Shown here in pieces: positions 1-8,042 of a stretch of DNA of 64,000 nucleotides. The translations under genes and the position numbers were made by a program. A model generated the notes under the pieces. It was not told the DNA's origin. It was given only the letters and a program-made list of their open reading frames with translations, and made no database searches. This DNA comes from an uncultured Aquimarina sp. (lineage in GTDB: Bacteria > Bacteroidota > Bacteroidia > Flavobacteriales > Flavobacteriaceae). The stretch spans positions 48,236 through 112,235 of the forward strand of contig CANLMN010000012.1 of the NCBI GenBank assembly GCA_947492105.1, in the 5' to 3' direction. Position 1 is the stretch's first letter. Every line of letters starts with the position of its first letter.

Positions 1-163
1 ACCCGCTTAAGTGTACTTATAGGTCAAAATAATTTGAACTCTTTTTTTTTGCTAGTTTGAACTATAAAATTGAAGCATAGCTGTGGCCACGACTAAATTT
101 ACAGGGAAAAATAGTAGAAAGAGCTCCTAATTATTAGCCTGTAATTATTTTTTAAATGGTGTT
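1..163 (-). repeat. Type A palindromic intergenic repeat, copy A4
   Basis: A full-length copy in reverse orientation, possibly starting just outside the window. Read on the minus strand it begins with AACACCATTTAAAAAATAAT, continues to an ACAGGCTAATAATT box, has a central hairpin (GTGGCCACAGCTATGCTT), and ends with a TTTGACCTATAAGTAC arm that mirrors the start. It aligns almost end to end with the copy at 44152-44315. No reading frame runs through it. Confidence 0.75.
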
Positions 164-189
164 ACTTACAAGTCCTATCAACAGATCGC

Positions 190-215
190 TTTCTGCCGGT
201 TGATCCAGTCAGAAT
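190..215 (-). repeat. Short repeat motif next to the palindromic elements
   Basis: The minus strand reads ATTCTGACTGGATCAAC. The same 17-mer with one change occurs at 62565-62581, and both lie within about 40 bases of a type A or B repeat. The function is unknown. It may be part of a longer composite element or a chance match. Confidence 0.35.
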
Positions 216-245
216 AAAAAAAAATCTAAACCACTAGGTACTTTA

Positions 246-410
246 TACCATTTATACTTTTAATTTACTGGGATAAAATTTTCTTTTTTCGCCTCAGCTT
301 CAGCACAAAAAATAAACCATAACTATAGCTATGCTTGATGTTTCTGCTGAAGCTGAAACAAAAAAATCTTAATTTTTCTTTCCGGTAAATTCAAACAACA
401 AATGGTGTTA
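246..410 (-). repeat. Type B palindromic intergenic repeat, copy B1
   Basis: This 165 bp imperfect palindrome is bounded by TACCATTTA and AAATGGTGTTA. The internal arms both contain CAGCTTCAGCA, as CTCAGCTTCAGCA on one side and TGCTGAAGCTGA on the other, around a core with CTATGCTTGAT. It matches the copy at 55629-55785 in opposite orientation. The CTATGCTTGA core and the ACCA...TGGT ends are shared with the type A repeats, so the two look like related subfamilies. Confidence 0.7.
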
Positions 411-430
411 TTTATCCCTCAATGCTATTG

Positions 431-1819
431 CTAATCTGTGTGCCAATCAATTTTTCTAGAAATCAACATCACAGCACTTAGAATTAAGAACAATCCAATG
501 CTGCCTACAAGTAGTGCGTAACTTTCTATTTGGATAAGCACAAAAATGAATCCGTAAAGTGTGGAAAGGGAACAGAAAATTAACAAAATGAACTTAAAGC
601 TTTTGAGGATAGATTTTGCGTATACACTAATTAATAGTACCACTGACAAAGCTGCAATAAAGTAGGCGATATGGTACCCAGAGTGCTCAGCAATTGACAG
701 AAGTAGTGTGTAGAACATTGTAAGTGCTAAGCCGATCATAAGGTATTGGAATGGATGGATGTTGATTTTACTTGCAGTTTGAATGAGGAAAAATACAAGA
801 AAGGTTAGGGCGATTACAAGGTATCCATACTTGGCAGTACGTTCGCTCTGTTGGTATTCGTCAACCGGAATTACTAAGCGAACTCCAAATGCCTCTGATG
901 TGAGTTTGGGGAGTTTGCCAAAAAATTCTTGTTGAAAAGCTCTGTTGATGTCCAAAACCTTCCATTGTGCTTGGAATCCAGAATCAGAAATTTCTTTGGT
1001 GTCGGGATCTGGGAGAAAATTTCCATTAAAACTTGGAGAAGCCCAATTGGATGTCATTTGAACATTAGTTTCTTTGCCAACTGGGATAAAGCGCATTTGT
1101 TCACTACCATTAATTTGGATGTCCAGATGGAATGCAATGGGAGTAGTACTATCAAAAGTGTCTTTGTTTATATAAGCCGTTTCTAATTTGTGCAGGTGTT
1201 GTCCTTGACCAAATTTAGACTGTAAGGGGTACTTGGAGTTATCAAGTGTAATGGTTAAGTTGTTTTGGATACCCTTGGTGTTGCTTGATTTGAGTATAAG
1301 TGTAGCTTTTTCCCATAGTATGTCTTCCTTAGGGATGTCTGCAAGTGTAAAATCAGGAATGGAAAAATTTCCGCTTAGAGTAATCTTAGAGCTGTAGACA
1401 ACGGATTCGTAAATACTCCTGCCTAGTGTTTTAGAATCTACCTGTGCTTTGATATCCAAGGTGTTTGGGAAAAAGTATGCATGACGCATAGCTGTTACGC
1501 TTTCTTTTAAGTAGCTTTTAGTTTTGTCATCCCAAGTTTTGTTGATGCTGTGTTTTTTGTAAGGGATTTTGATGATCGGTCCATAAAGAAGGACGTCATT
1601 CCCCCATTTTTGATTGATTTCTTGGACTACACTTTGTTGTCGACTACTGCGCTCATTGATCAAGTTCTGGATATATGATAGGGGTAGGAGTAGTACTAGG
1701 ATTAGAATGCCGACAGTTAGCATTCTAGCTGTCAAAGAGGTTCTGAGCCACTGCCCAAAAGATTTTCGAACATGGTGTGGAGTGTGTTGATGCTGTGGAT
1801 TGTTTTTTGGTGAATTCAT
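431..1819 (-). CDS. creD: CreD-family inner membrane / cell envelope protein
   Basis: 462 aa. There is one N-terminal membrane helix (about residues 33-51), then a large extracytoplasmic domain, then five or six closely spaced helices from about residue 330 to the C-terminus. This is the topology and length of CreD (Cet). The segment after the first helix (INERSSRQQSVVQEINQKWG) is characteristic of the family. CreD proteins are linked to envelope integrity and are induced by CreBC in enterobacteria; their biochemical role is not known. The gene lies downstream of a small operon with a winged-helix regulator (2614-2904) and points the same way, a neighbourhood I recall for flavobacterial creD. 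A type A repeat sits in the 391 bp gap upstream. The family call is secure; regulation by the neighbour is inferred. Confidence 0.9.
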   Translation of the reverse strand: MNSPKNNPQHQHTPHHVRKSFGQWLRTSLTARMLTVGILILVLLLPLSYIQNLINERSSRQQSVVQEINQKWGNDVLLYGPIIKIPYKKHSINKTWDDKTKSYLKESVTAMRHAYFFPNTLDIKAQVDSKTLGRSIYESVVYSSKITLSGNFSIPDFTLADIPKEDILWEKATLILKSSNTKGIQNNLTITLDNSKYPLQSKFGQGQHLHKLETAYINKDTFDSTTPIAFHLDIQINGSEQMRFIPVGKETNVQMTSNWASPSFNGNFLPDPDTKEISDSGFQAQWKVLDINRAFQQEFFGKLPKLTSEAFGVRLVIPVDEYQQSERTAKYGYLVIALTFLVFFLIQTASKINIHPFQYLMIGLALTMFYTLLLSIAEHSGYHIAYFIAALSVVLLISVYAKSILKSFKFILLIFCSLSTLYGFIFVLIQIESYALLVGSIGLFLILSAVMLISRKIDWHTD

Positions 1820-2210
1820 AAGGTTTTATTTTTTTTGGATTGAACAATGAAAGTTTGATGTGTGTCATGGAAATAGTTCGGTGTTAAAGAGATTTGTGAC
1901 AGTCAAAATGTAATTGTAGGTCGATATAATGGAACTGTTTTTCGCTAGTTTGAAATATAAAATCTAAGTATAGCCGTGGCTGTAGTTAAATTTTATGGTG
2001 AAAAAAATAGTAGAAAAAGAATGCCTGGGTACATCGTATCATATTCCTAGTTTGGTATAATTACGCTACGATAGTTGTTCTTAGAGCTATTTTTTTAATG
2101 TTGATTTATGGTGTTTGGTATTGTTGTGATAAAGCTTAGGGAATCGTGATTTTTGTGATTCATTTTCTTAGCTTTTGAAAAAAAAAGACTTAGAATAGAG
2201 TGATGACTGT
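1820..2210. other. Intergenic region between creD and a small membrane protein gene
   Basis: 391 bp without a convincing gene. About a third is a truncated type A repeat (1899-2022). The rest is AT-rich. No palindromic operator like those at 2561 and 3521 is seen directly in front of creD. Confidence 0.6.
1899..2022 (-). repeat. Type A repeat, copy A5 (one end missing)
   Basis: Same orientation as copy A4. It keeps the ATTGTAGGT end box, the TTTTTCGCTAGTTTGAA arm and the core hairpin (AAGTATAGCCGTGGCTGTAG), then breaks off after AATAGTAGAAAAAGAA, where other copies continue into AATTATTAGCCTGTAATTAT. It sits between creD and the gene upstream of it, which is on the same strand. Confidence 0.65.
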
Positions 2211-2501
2211 TTATAAAAGGGGGCGAATGATATAGAAGCAGATCCCAAATTGAACGATGAGTAATAGGGTCATCAACAAGATGCCTGCAATACGTGTTCG
2301 GGTATCTTTTGTGATTATGCCGATGTGGAATATTAATACAATGTTGAAGATTGTAGAGAAAATCAAATAGCTATAGGCGATGATACGCCATATACCAATA
2401 TGTAGGGCCAGTACCAAAAGAAGGGCAAGTGTGATTCCTAGAAGTGTTCTTTGGAGCAGTGGCATAGAGATGTGTCTTTGTTGGTGTATTTCAATATTCA
2501 T
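2211..2501 (-). CDS. Small three-helix membrane protein
   Basis: 96 aa, not assigned to a named family. After a short polar start, three hydrophobic stretches (about residues 18-37, 41-62 and 73-94) indicate an integral inner-membrane protein. It is co-directional with the winged-helix regulator 112 bp upstream and has its own copy of that operon's palindrome at 2561-2577, 60 bp before the start codon. It is therefore probably part of the same regulon. No catalytic motif is visible. Confidence 0.65.
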   Translation of the reverse strand: MNIEIHQQRHISMPLLQRTLLGITLALLLVLALHIGIWRIIAYSYLIFSTIFNIVLIFHIGIITKDTRTRIAGILLMTLLLIVQFGICFYIIRPLL

Positions 2502-2560
2502 AATGAAGATATTACGCGGGTTAATTGAATTTTTTTTTTATTGTTGTTTATTTTAAAAGT

Positions 2561-2577
2561 ACTTTGAAATTCAAAGT
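2561..2577. promoter_or_regulatory. Palindromic operator, site 1
   Basis: ACTTTGAAATTCAAAGT is a perfect inverted repeat (arms ACTTTGAA / TTCAAAGT around one base). It lies 60 bp upstream of the small membrane protein gene and 37 bp past the end of the regulator gene. A nearly identical palindrome precedes the regulator operon at 3521-3539. The natural candidate ligand is the winged-helix protein encoded between them (inference). Confidence 0.65.
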
Positions 2578-2613
2578 TAATAAGCAAAAAAATAACCTTC
2601 CTTAGGTGGTAGG

Positions 2614-2904
2614 CTATGATTTTAGTAATTTTTCGATAGCTTCCACGTGTTTCTTGAAAGCTTCACGACCTTTTTTAGTTACACTGTATCTCGTATTGGG
2701 CTTACGTCCTATAAAAGATTTTTCTACCAGAATATATGCTTCTTTTTCCAGAGCTTTGGTGTGGCTCGCCAGGTTGCCATCTGTGGCTTCTAATAGTTCT
2801 TTGAGCATTTTAAAATCGGCGTACTCGTTGACCATTAAAACAGACATGATGCCTAGGCGAATTCTGTGATCGAATGCTTTGTTAATGTTATTAATGATTC
2901 CCAT
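2614..2904 (-). CDS. Winged-helix transcriptional regulator (HTH_34-like)
   Basis: 96 aa, essentially a single winged helix-turn-helix domain of the ArsR/MarR-like PF13601 type. It has an N-terminal helix with FDHRIRLGIMSVL, a recognition region GNLASHTKALEKEAYI, and a wing with GRKPNTRYSVTKKGREAF. There is no ligand-binding domain, so it is probably a dimeric repressor. The start codon follows the stop of the upstream membrane protein gene by only two bases, so the two are translated together. Palindromes ACTTTG-N5-CAAAGT lie in front of this operon and in front of the next gene, which suggests autoregulation. Confidence 0.85.
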   Translation of the reverse strand: MGIINNINKAFDHRIRLGIMSVLMVNEYADFKMLKELLEATDGNLASHTKALEKEAYILVEKSFIGRKPNTRYSVTKKGREAFKKHVEAIEKLLKS

Positions 2905-2906
2905 AC

Positions 2907-3512
2907 TTAGCGATCATGTTTTACATAAATCAAAGCACCATAAATAATATGTGCAAAGCCGAATCCCGCAACCCAAAACCAAAAGCCTAAGCCTGGGTAG
3001 GCTGCGCAGATTAGTCCAAGTATAATTTCGATGTAACCTAAATATTTTACATTACCTATAGTGTATTTGGAAGCATTGACGAGCGCAAGTCCATAGAAAA
3101 TTAACATTAAGGCTCCTGTCAAGCCATAGTGGTGATTGTTTAGTTTGATCAAGATATAGACGCCTCCAGATACAAGAGGGATCAAAAAAGCAGTTAATAG
3201 CCGTTTGGAGGTGCTATTCCAGAGTTTTTCGTTGTTTTTCTTTGCTTTTCGAGTGCTTAGGCTAATAGCCGTTATCATACTAAGTCCCGCAACGCTTGCT
3301 AGAGTAATAAGAATATACGTAAATGTTCTGCTGTCTAGAGTTAGAGGATTTGTGTAGTTGGTGTGGACCAAATAATATGATATAATTGCTCCTATTAAGG
3401 CGTAGATTCCTGCTAGGATACCAGATAGACCACTTAATGAAAAAAACCGAGATGATTTGTTCATTAAATCTTTGATGGCTGTGAGGTCGTTTAAATAGTC
3501 TTCTTTGCTCAT
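2907..3512 (-). CDS. Multi-pass membrane protein co-transcribed with the winged-helix regulator
   Basis: 201 aa from the ATG at 3512, chosen over an ATG 17 codons upstream because that longer start would put the coding region across the operator at 3521-3539. A short cytosolic lead (MSKEDYLNDLTAIKDLMNKS) precedes about six hydrophobic helices ending in a basic tail. I do not recognise a named family. Membrane proteins of this kind often sit directly before HTH_34-type regulators in Flavobacteriia and may sense the membrane or pass a signal to the regulator (inference). Confidence 0.7.
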   Translation of the reverse strand: MSKEDYLNDLTAIKDLMNKSSRFFSLSGLSGILAGIYALIGAIISYYLVHTNYTNPLTLDSRTFTYILITLASVAGLSMITAISLSTRKAKKNNEKLWNSTSKRLLTAFLIPLVSGGVYILIKLNNHHYGLTGALMLIFYGLALVNASKYTIGNVKYLGYIEIILGLICAAYPGLGFWFWVAGFGFAHIIYGALIYVKHDR

Positions 3513-3520
3513 TTTGAAAG

Positions 3521-3539
3521 TACTTTGAAATACAAAGTA
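3521..3539. promoter_or_regulatory. Palindromic operator, site 2
   Basis: TACTTTGAAATACAAAGTA has 7 bp arms around AAATA and sits 9 bp upstream of the ATG of the regulator operon. It matches the palindrome at 2561-2577 at 16 of 17 positions. This close to the start codon, binding would be expected to repress (inference). Confidence 0.7.
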
Positions 3540-3591
3540 AATGAAAATTACTGAATTTTGCAATTTTTTATTCCTGAGCTAGTGTATTCAG

Positions 3592-5052
3592 TCATTTTTT
3601 TTCATGAAGAAACTGTTCCTCTAAGCTATTTTCAGATTCTAGATCTTTCAAAGCCTCTTCTACAATTCCTGTCGGTACAATGGTACTGTAGTTTTTCCAA
3701 AATTCGGGATCGTAATGACTGGGAGTTTTAAACAGACTATTTGTAAAAGTAGTGTCAAATGTTTCAGGAATAGAAAAGGGTTTTACGTTAGAGGTTCGCA
3801 TATTATGAATCAGTAATTCTGATCTTGTCATGGCTCTATAGGTGTCAAAGAGGTCTCCTGTATTTCGGTAATAATTGGTGTTTTTTATGCTTTTAAGGTA
3901 CCATTTTCCATCAAAAAATGAATAAGTTACTTTTGTGGTAAAATCCATAAGTGTTGTGGTACGTTTGATAAAGGTCATTTTTTTTGTTGATTGTATGCTG
4001 TTAGGTGTTTTGAGATGAGTTCCGAATTTTTGACGAAGCGATTTTTTGCATAATTTAGCTGGTTTATAATAGAAGGTGATTATTGCTTTGCTTTCTTCAT
4101 CTATTGTCAATTGTCCTTGATATTTGGCTAGACACTTGGTGGTGTCTTTTGGTGCGAAGTCGATAATGTAAACAGGCCGATTGTTGTAACTACTTTTTTT
4201 GTGTAATTTAAAAAGATAGTCTCGGTAGTTTTTCGGACTCAAAAAATCGATTTTTCTTTTTACTTTATCAGCACCACTAAGACGTAGAGGGCCACCACCA
4301 ATTTCATTGTTTTCGAGCCATTGTAGATCACTGGGATCAATTGTCGCGGTTTTTTCGGTATGTTCTAGCGTTTTGAATTTTTGTAAGTTGTCACTTTTTC
4401 GCACAGAGAGAATTTTTGCCTGATCACCGGGGGCACCAATAAGATCAATTGGATCAGGAAAAGGGGTGTTTCGTTTGTTTGAGTCTCTTTGGTCAAAGCG
4501 CATGTAGGTGGCCTTTGCAACAAAGGGGTTGAATTTTTCTGTGTATGGCGTGTAGTATAATGTTGTTGCAGCATCTGTAAATTTGGTGTAGGATCCATCT
4601 ATATGGGTTAGCTCTCGGTAATAAGAGTCAAGGTAGGTTGCGCTTTGTGCATAGTTTGTAGGGATGTTCTGTATGGCTTCACTAATATATTCCTGATATT
4701 TATTTTTGGCTTCTAGGACAATTACATCTAGAGAAGTGGAGGCGGACTCCAAATATACTTTTTGTTTCGGGTCTTTGAACTTTTCTAGAGGGACACTTTT
4801 GTTTTGATAGCCTACAAAGGAGAAAATTACATTCGATTTTGCATAGGTACTGCTAACGGTAAGTTCAAAAACTCCTTCTTCGTTACTAATGGTTCCGATT
4901 GAGGTGTTCTCGATAATTACATTAGTAAAAGGAAGAGGTTCTTCTGTGACAATATCTACAATTGTAGCTTCTATAGTGGTGCTTTTTTGAGCCTGACTTA
5001 TAGAATAGAATAGGGTTAATAAAAGAAAGATAATGTTTCTAACAAGTGTCAT
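3592..5052 (-). CDS. Secreted protein with N-terminal CarboxypepD_reg-like domain
   Basis: 486 aa. A signal peptide (about residues 1-21, ending SISQAQ) is followed by a carboxypeptidase regulatory-like beta-sandwich (about 25-110, with the typical PLPFTNVIIENTSIGT and EGVFEL signatures). The rest is a long domain rich in Tyr and charged residues without a recognised motif. Proteins built this way are common in Bacteroidota, where they are periplasmic or outer-membrane-associated. There is no plug or full beta-barrel, so it is not a TonB receptor. It stands alone, with no gene in the 898 bp upstream. The function is unknown. Confidence 0.75.
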   Translation of the reverse strand: MTLVRNIIFLLLTLFYSISQAQKSTTIEATIVDIVTEEPLPFTNVIIENTSIGTISNEEGVFELTVSSTYAKSNVIFSFVGYQNKSVPLEKFKDPKQKVYLESASTSLDVIVLEAKNKYQEYISEAIQNIPTNYAQSATYLDSYYRELTHIDGSYTKFTDAATTLYYTPYTEKFNPFVAKATYMRFDQRDSNKRNTPFPDPIDLIGAPGDQAKILSVRKSDNLQKFKTLEHTEKTATIDPSDLQWLENNEIGGGPLRLSGADKVKRKIDFLSPKNYRDYLFKLHKKSSYNNRPVYIIDFAPKDTTKCLAKYQGQLTIDEESKAIITFYYKPAKLCKKSLRQKFGTHLKTPNSIQSTKKMTFIKRTTTLMDFTTKVTYSFFDGKWYLKSIKNTNYYRNTGDLFDTYRAMTRSELLIHNMRTSNVKPFSIPETFDTTFTNSLFKTPSHYDPEFWKNYSTIVPTGIVEEALKDLESENSLEEQFLHEKK

Positions 5053-5304
5053 AATATGAGGGGATTTGTAGGTTGTAAGTGTCTTTGTGTTAGCTAAGTT
5101 AAGTCTTTAAATGTTCATTTGTTATCCATGTTTTTTTGCTTCAAAAAAAACTGGTAATTTGTTGCTATTTCTTTTGAGGTTTTTCTTTAAAAGAAATAGG
5201 GTGAGGTTTGATTGCGTTTAAATTTTTAGGAATCATTTATAAAAAGAACAACTTCATAATATGTGATTTTGGCTCTATGGTTAATGCGCTTATTTTGAGT
5301 TCTT

Positions 5305-5332
5305 TTGTTACTCAAAAGATAGCGTAAATTTG
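5305..5332 (+). promoter_or_regulatory. Orphan promoter-like element
   Basis: TTG at 5305-5307 and TAAATTTG at 5325-5332 fit the Bacteroidota -33 / -7 consensus (TTTG and TAnnTTTG) with a 17-base spacer, slightly shorter than the usual 19-21. No reading frame follows before the 3' end of kdsA on the other strand. It could start a small RNA or be chance in AT-rich DNA. Confidence 0.3.
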
Positions 5333-5611
5333 TCCATAATTTTGTTCTTTTTTTCTGTAACGTCGTTATGACTACCAAAATAGCCTTGTTTGATCCAATT
5401 TTAATTTATTTTTTGGTCAAAAAATAAAAAATCAAGATGAGTTCATTATGAATTTATTAGTTTGGGAAGGATGATCAAAAATACTATTTTTTTATGTAAA
5501 AAACGCTGCATTTGTAGTGCATAGCATTAGTCCAAAAATATACGACTATGACATTTGGGTAAAAAAGAACAGTAAAATATGCTACAATGTACCATTTGGA
5601 AGGGTATTACA

Positions 5612-5752
5612 GACCATTGTAATTTGAGTTATTTTTTGATTAGTTTATGGGATAAAATTCAAGCGAAGCCATCGGCTAGGGTGTCGTTTTGTAGTAAAAA
5701 AATAGAAAAAGAAGCCAATTATTAATCCGTGATTATTCTTTAAGTAGTATTA
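5612..5752 (-). repeat. Type A repeat, copy A6 (diverged)
   Basis: Reverse orientation. The minus strand starts TAATACTACTTAAAGAATAA, then ATTAATAATTGGCTTC. The core hairpin is degenerate (GCGAAGCCATCGGCTAGG), and the far arm is weak. It is clearly related to A4 but is the most eroded of the long copies. Confidence 0.55.
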
Positions 5753-5950
5753 ATTATCAGGCTGTTGATATGTTGCTAACGGTATTGGATGTATAAATTA
5801 TACGAAATCAGAGAACGTAGGAGTTTGGGCTTAATAATGAAATAAAATTATTTTATTTCGCATAGAACACAAAAGATAGAGCGTGATTATAAATTGATGT
5901 TCAGTTGTTTTTTAGAATAGTGAATTGTTATCGGTAGTCAAAACGGCTCG

Positions 5951-6769
5951 CTACAAGTTATTTACTGTTTGTCTAATGGCAACAAGGTTCGTGAGTACTT
6001 TTTGCAAATAGTCCAAGTGTAACATATTTGCACCGTCACTTTTGGCGTTAGCTGGATCAAAATGGGTTTCTATGAATAAGCCATCGACTCCCGTAGCAAT
6101 TCCGGCACGAGCAATTGTTTCGATCATATCTGGTCTTCCGCCAGTAACCCCACTAGATTGATTCGGTTGTTGTAGAGAGTGAGTGACATCCAATACGGTG
6201 GTTCCATATTGTTTCATGGTTGGTATTCCACGAAAATCTACGATCATATCTTGATAGCCAAACATTGTTCCTCGATCTGTGATCATTGCTTTGTTATTGC
6301 CGCTGTCTAGCACTTTTTTTACTGCATGCTGCATGGATTCAGGACTCATGAATTGCCCTTTCTTGAGATTGACTACTTTTCCTGTTTTTGCAGCAGCTAC
6401 GACTAGATCGGTTTGTCTGACCAAGAAAGCTGGAATTTGCAAAATATCTACATATTCAGATGCTTTTTCAGCATCTTCATTGGTGTGGATATCCGTTACA
6501 GTTGGTATGTCAAATGTTTGTCCTACTTTTTTTAGAATTTTAAGGGCTTTTTCGTCTCCAATCCCTGTAAAACTATCGATTCGACTTCGATTCGCTTTTT
6601 TGAATGACCCTTTGAAAACATAGGGGATTTTGAGTGTATCAGTAATCGTAACAACCCGTTCTGCAATTCGTAACGCCATTTCCTCGCTTTCAATAGCACA
6701 AGGCCCAGCTAGTAAAAAGAAATTGTTAGCCTCTAGGTGTTTGATATTTGGGATATCCTTAAGATCCAT
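5951..6769 (-). CDS. kdsA: 3-deoxy-D-manno-octulosonate 8-phosphate synthase
   Basis: 272 aa, full length. It condenses phosphoenolpyruvate with arabinose 5-phosphate to give Kdo-8-phosphate for the lipopolysaccharide inner core, in the cytoplasm. Visible signatures are LLAGPCAIES near the N-terminus, KANRSRIDSFTG, the QIPAFLVRQTDL strand, DVTHSLQ, and IETHFDPANAKSDGAN near the C-terminus. Cys24 in AGPCAIES, with His, Glu and Asp in the later motifs, matches the metal-dependent class (as in Aquifex) rather than the Asn-containing metal-independent E. coli type. It is followed on the same strand by nothing, and preceded by the CAP-domain gene 75 bp upstream. Confidence 0.95.
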   Translation of the reverse strand: MDLKDIPNIKHLEANNFFLLAGPCAIESEEMALRIAERVVTITDTLKIPYVFKGSFKKANRSRIDSFTGIGDEKALKILKKVGQTFDIPTVTDIHTNEDAEKASEYVDILQIPAFLVRQTDLVVAAAKTGKVVNLKKGQFMSPESMQHAVKKVLDSGNNKAMITDRGTMFGYQDMIVDFRGIPTMKQYGTTVLDVTHSLQQPNQSSGVTGGRPDMIETIARAGIATGVDGLFIETHFDPANAKSDGANMLHLDYLQKVLTNLVAIRQTVNNL

Positions 6770-6844
6770 AAGATGGTAGTATTAAAAATGCGAATATACG
6801 TTTTTCAATGACTACCATCTCTATAGTTTGTAACCATTTTTGAA

Positions 6845-7594
6845 TTAAATTTTAATCATTTTGAAAGTCGAAAAACCATTAGCTGTCAAGAAATACAGGC
6901 CAGAAGGAATGTGGTCTATTGCTGTTTTTGTGACAAGCTGATTGGATTGGATTTCTATAATTTCTATAATTTTCCCTGTACTATCCGTAAGATTAAATGT
7001 TACGGGTTTGTTCTTTGGTTTCGGGAGTGTAATCGTAATTGTGTTAACGGCTGGGTTGGGAAATACATTGGCCTGTTCGTTATCAGAAATAGCAAAATCA
7101 GGAGTAGATAGTACTGCAAGTTCTCCTTTTCCAAAAACTTGTGTCCAGTAGTGCTTGAATTTCGCATTTGGATTATAAGCGTGTCCGATACCTATTTGGT
7201 TTGGATTTTCTAATAACATATTTTTATAATGTTCTATACTATTTACCCATTGATCAAAGGTTTTTTTGACATCAGAGTTACCGGCGGCAACATTTTCTGC
7301 TACAGGAGATCCTGGATAGTTTTTTCTTCTGATTCTTGTACTAAAATTAGAATTATCCGACCCGCTATGACCTATAAAGTTGTTTTTTGCCATATCCTCA
7401 GAATGTACTTGTGCGGCTGCATTTAATTCCGGAGATAGTTGTAGTTCTTTGCGACCCTTGCTGAGCCTCAGTTCGTTAACTAATCGTAGCATTTCTTCTT
7501 GTTCTTCTTTGGGGGTTTGAGCGTGTGATAATTGAAAAACGAATAGTAGCGATGCTACTTGAAATAGTGATTTTAAGGTGATGTAGCGTTTCAT
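6845..7594 (-). CDS. CAP/SCP-domain secreted protein with T9SS sorting domain
   Basis: 249 aa from the ATG at 7594, chosen because it starts directly at a signal peptide (MKRYITLKSLFQVASLLFVF...SHAQ). The CAP (cysteine-rich secretory / SCP-like) domain runs from about residue 30 to 155, with NELRLSKGRKELQLSPELN, the His in VHSEDM and NFIGHSGSDN, and the Glu in SPVAENVAAG. The last 75 residues are a type A T9SS C-terminal sorting domain (FPNPAVNTITI ... GLYFLTANGFSTFKMIKI), so the product should be exported through T9SS and anchored or released at the cell surface. The biochemical function of bacterial CAP proteins is mostly unknown. Confidence 0.85.
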   Translation of the reverse strand: MKRYITLKSLFQVASLLFVFQLSHAQTPKEEQEEMLRLVNELRLSKGRKELQLSPELNAAAQVHSEDMAKNNFIGHSGSDNSNFSTRIRRKNYPGSPVAENVAAGNSDVKKTFDQWVNSIEHYKNMLLENPNQIGIGHAYNPNAKFKHYWTQVFGKGELAVLSTPDFAISDNEQANVFPNPAVNTITITLPKPKNKPVTFNLTDSTGKIIEIIEIQSNQLVTKTAIDHIPSGLYFLTANGFSTFKMIKI

Positions 7595-8042
7595 GTGTGT
7601 TTTTTTTTGATTTAATTCTAAGTCTGTGTCTATAGATTTAAACGATTTGCTAATAGGTTTTATTATCAATGCGGTTTTAATAAATATAGATGTGCTACTC
7701 AAGTTTTTTTCAAAAATTTAACATTTTGATGCTCTAGTGCTGTAAAGTAATGATCCGTAAGAGTGTTCTACTCTGAAAAAAACTGTTTTGCACGAATAAT
7801 TATGACAAAAAAAGATTTTTTTAAGTATACTTTTTTTTGAGAGGTACTTTTGTTTTGCAAAATTTTCAAGAAGATTTGTGCGGTTTTTAAAATTTAAAGA
7901 ATCAGGTATCTTACCTATTTCATTATGTTTTCATAATTTCCATAGGAATACCTGCTCTTTTCTAGTGTATAATGTAAAACCTGATGAAAATAAGTGTACC
8001 TTTGCACGCCTTTTTATAGGTACAGTTCTAAAATATACAGTT
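7595..8042. other. Divergent intergenic region between the CAP gene and typA
   Basis: 448 bp without a gene. The typA side has a TACCTTTG box at 7997-8004 resembling a Bacteroidota -7 element, giving a leader of about 30 bases, but no good TTG -33 element at the right distance. No repeat copy is seen. Confidence 0.5.
7997..8004 (+). promoter_or_regulatory. Possible -7 element of typA
   Basis: TACCTTTG matches TAnnTTTG and sits 38 bases before the typA start codon. The expected TTG about 19 bases upstream is absent, so this is only a partial match. Confidence 0.4.

Larger units (their letters stand above)
5053..5950. other. 898 bp non-coding region
   Basis: Very AT-rich and without a credible open frame on either strand. 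It contains a diverged type A repeat (5612-5752) and, at 5305-5332 on the plus strand, a promoter-like TTG-N17-TAAATTTG with no gene downstream. A hairpin (TTTTGAGT / ACTCAAAA, 5293-5317) overlaps that element. Confidence 0.55.
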
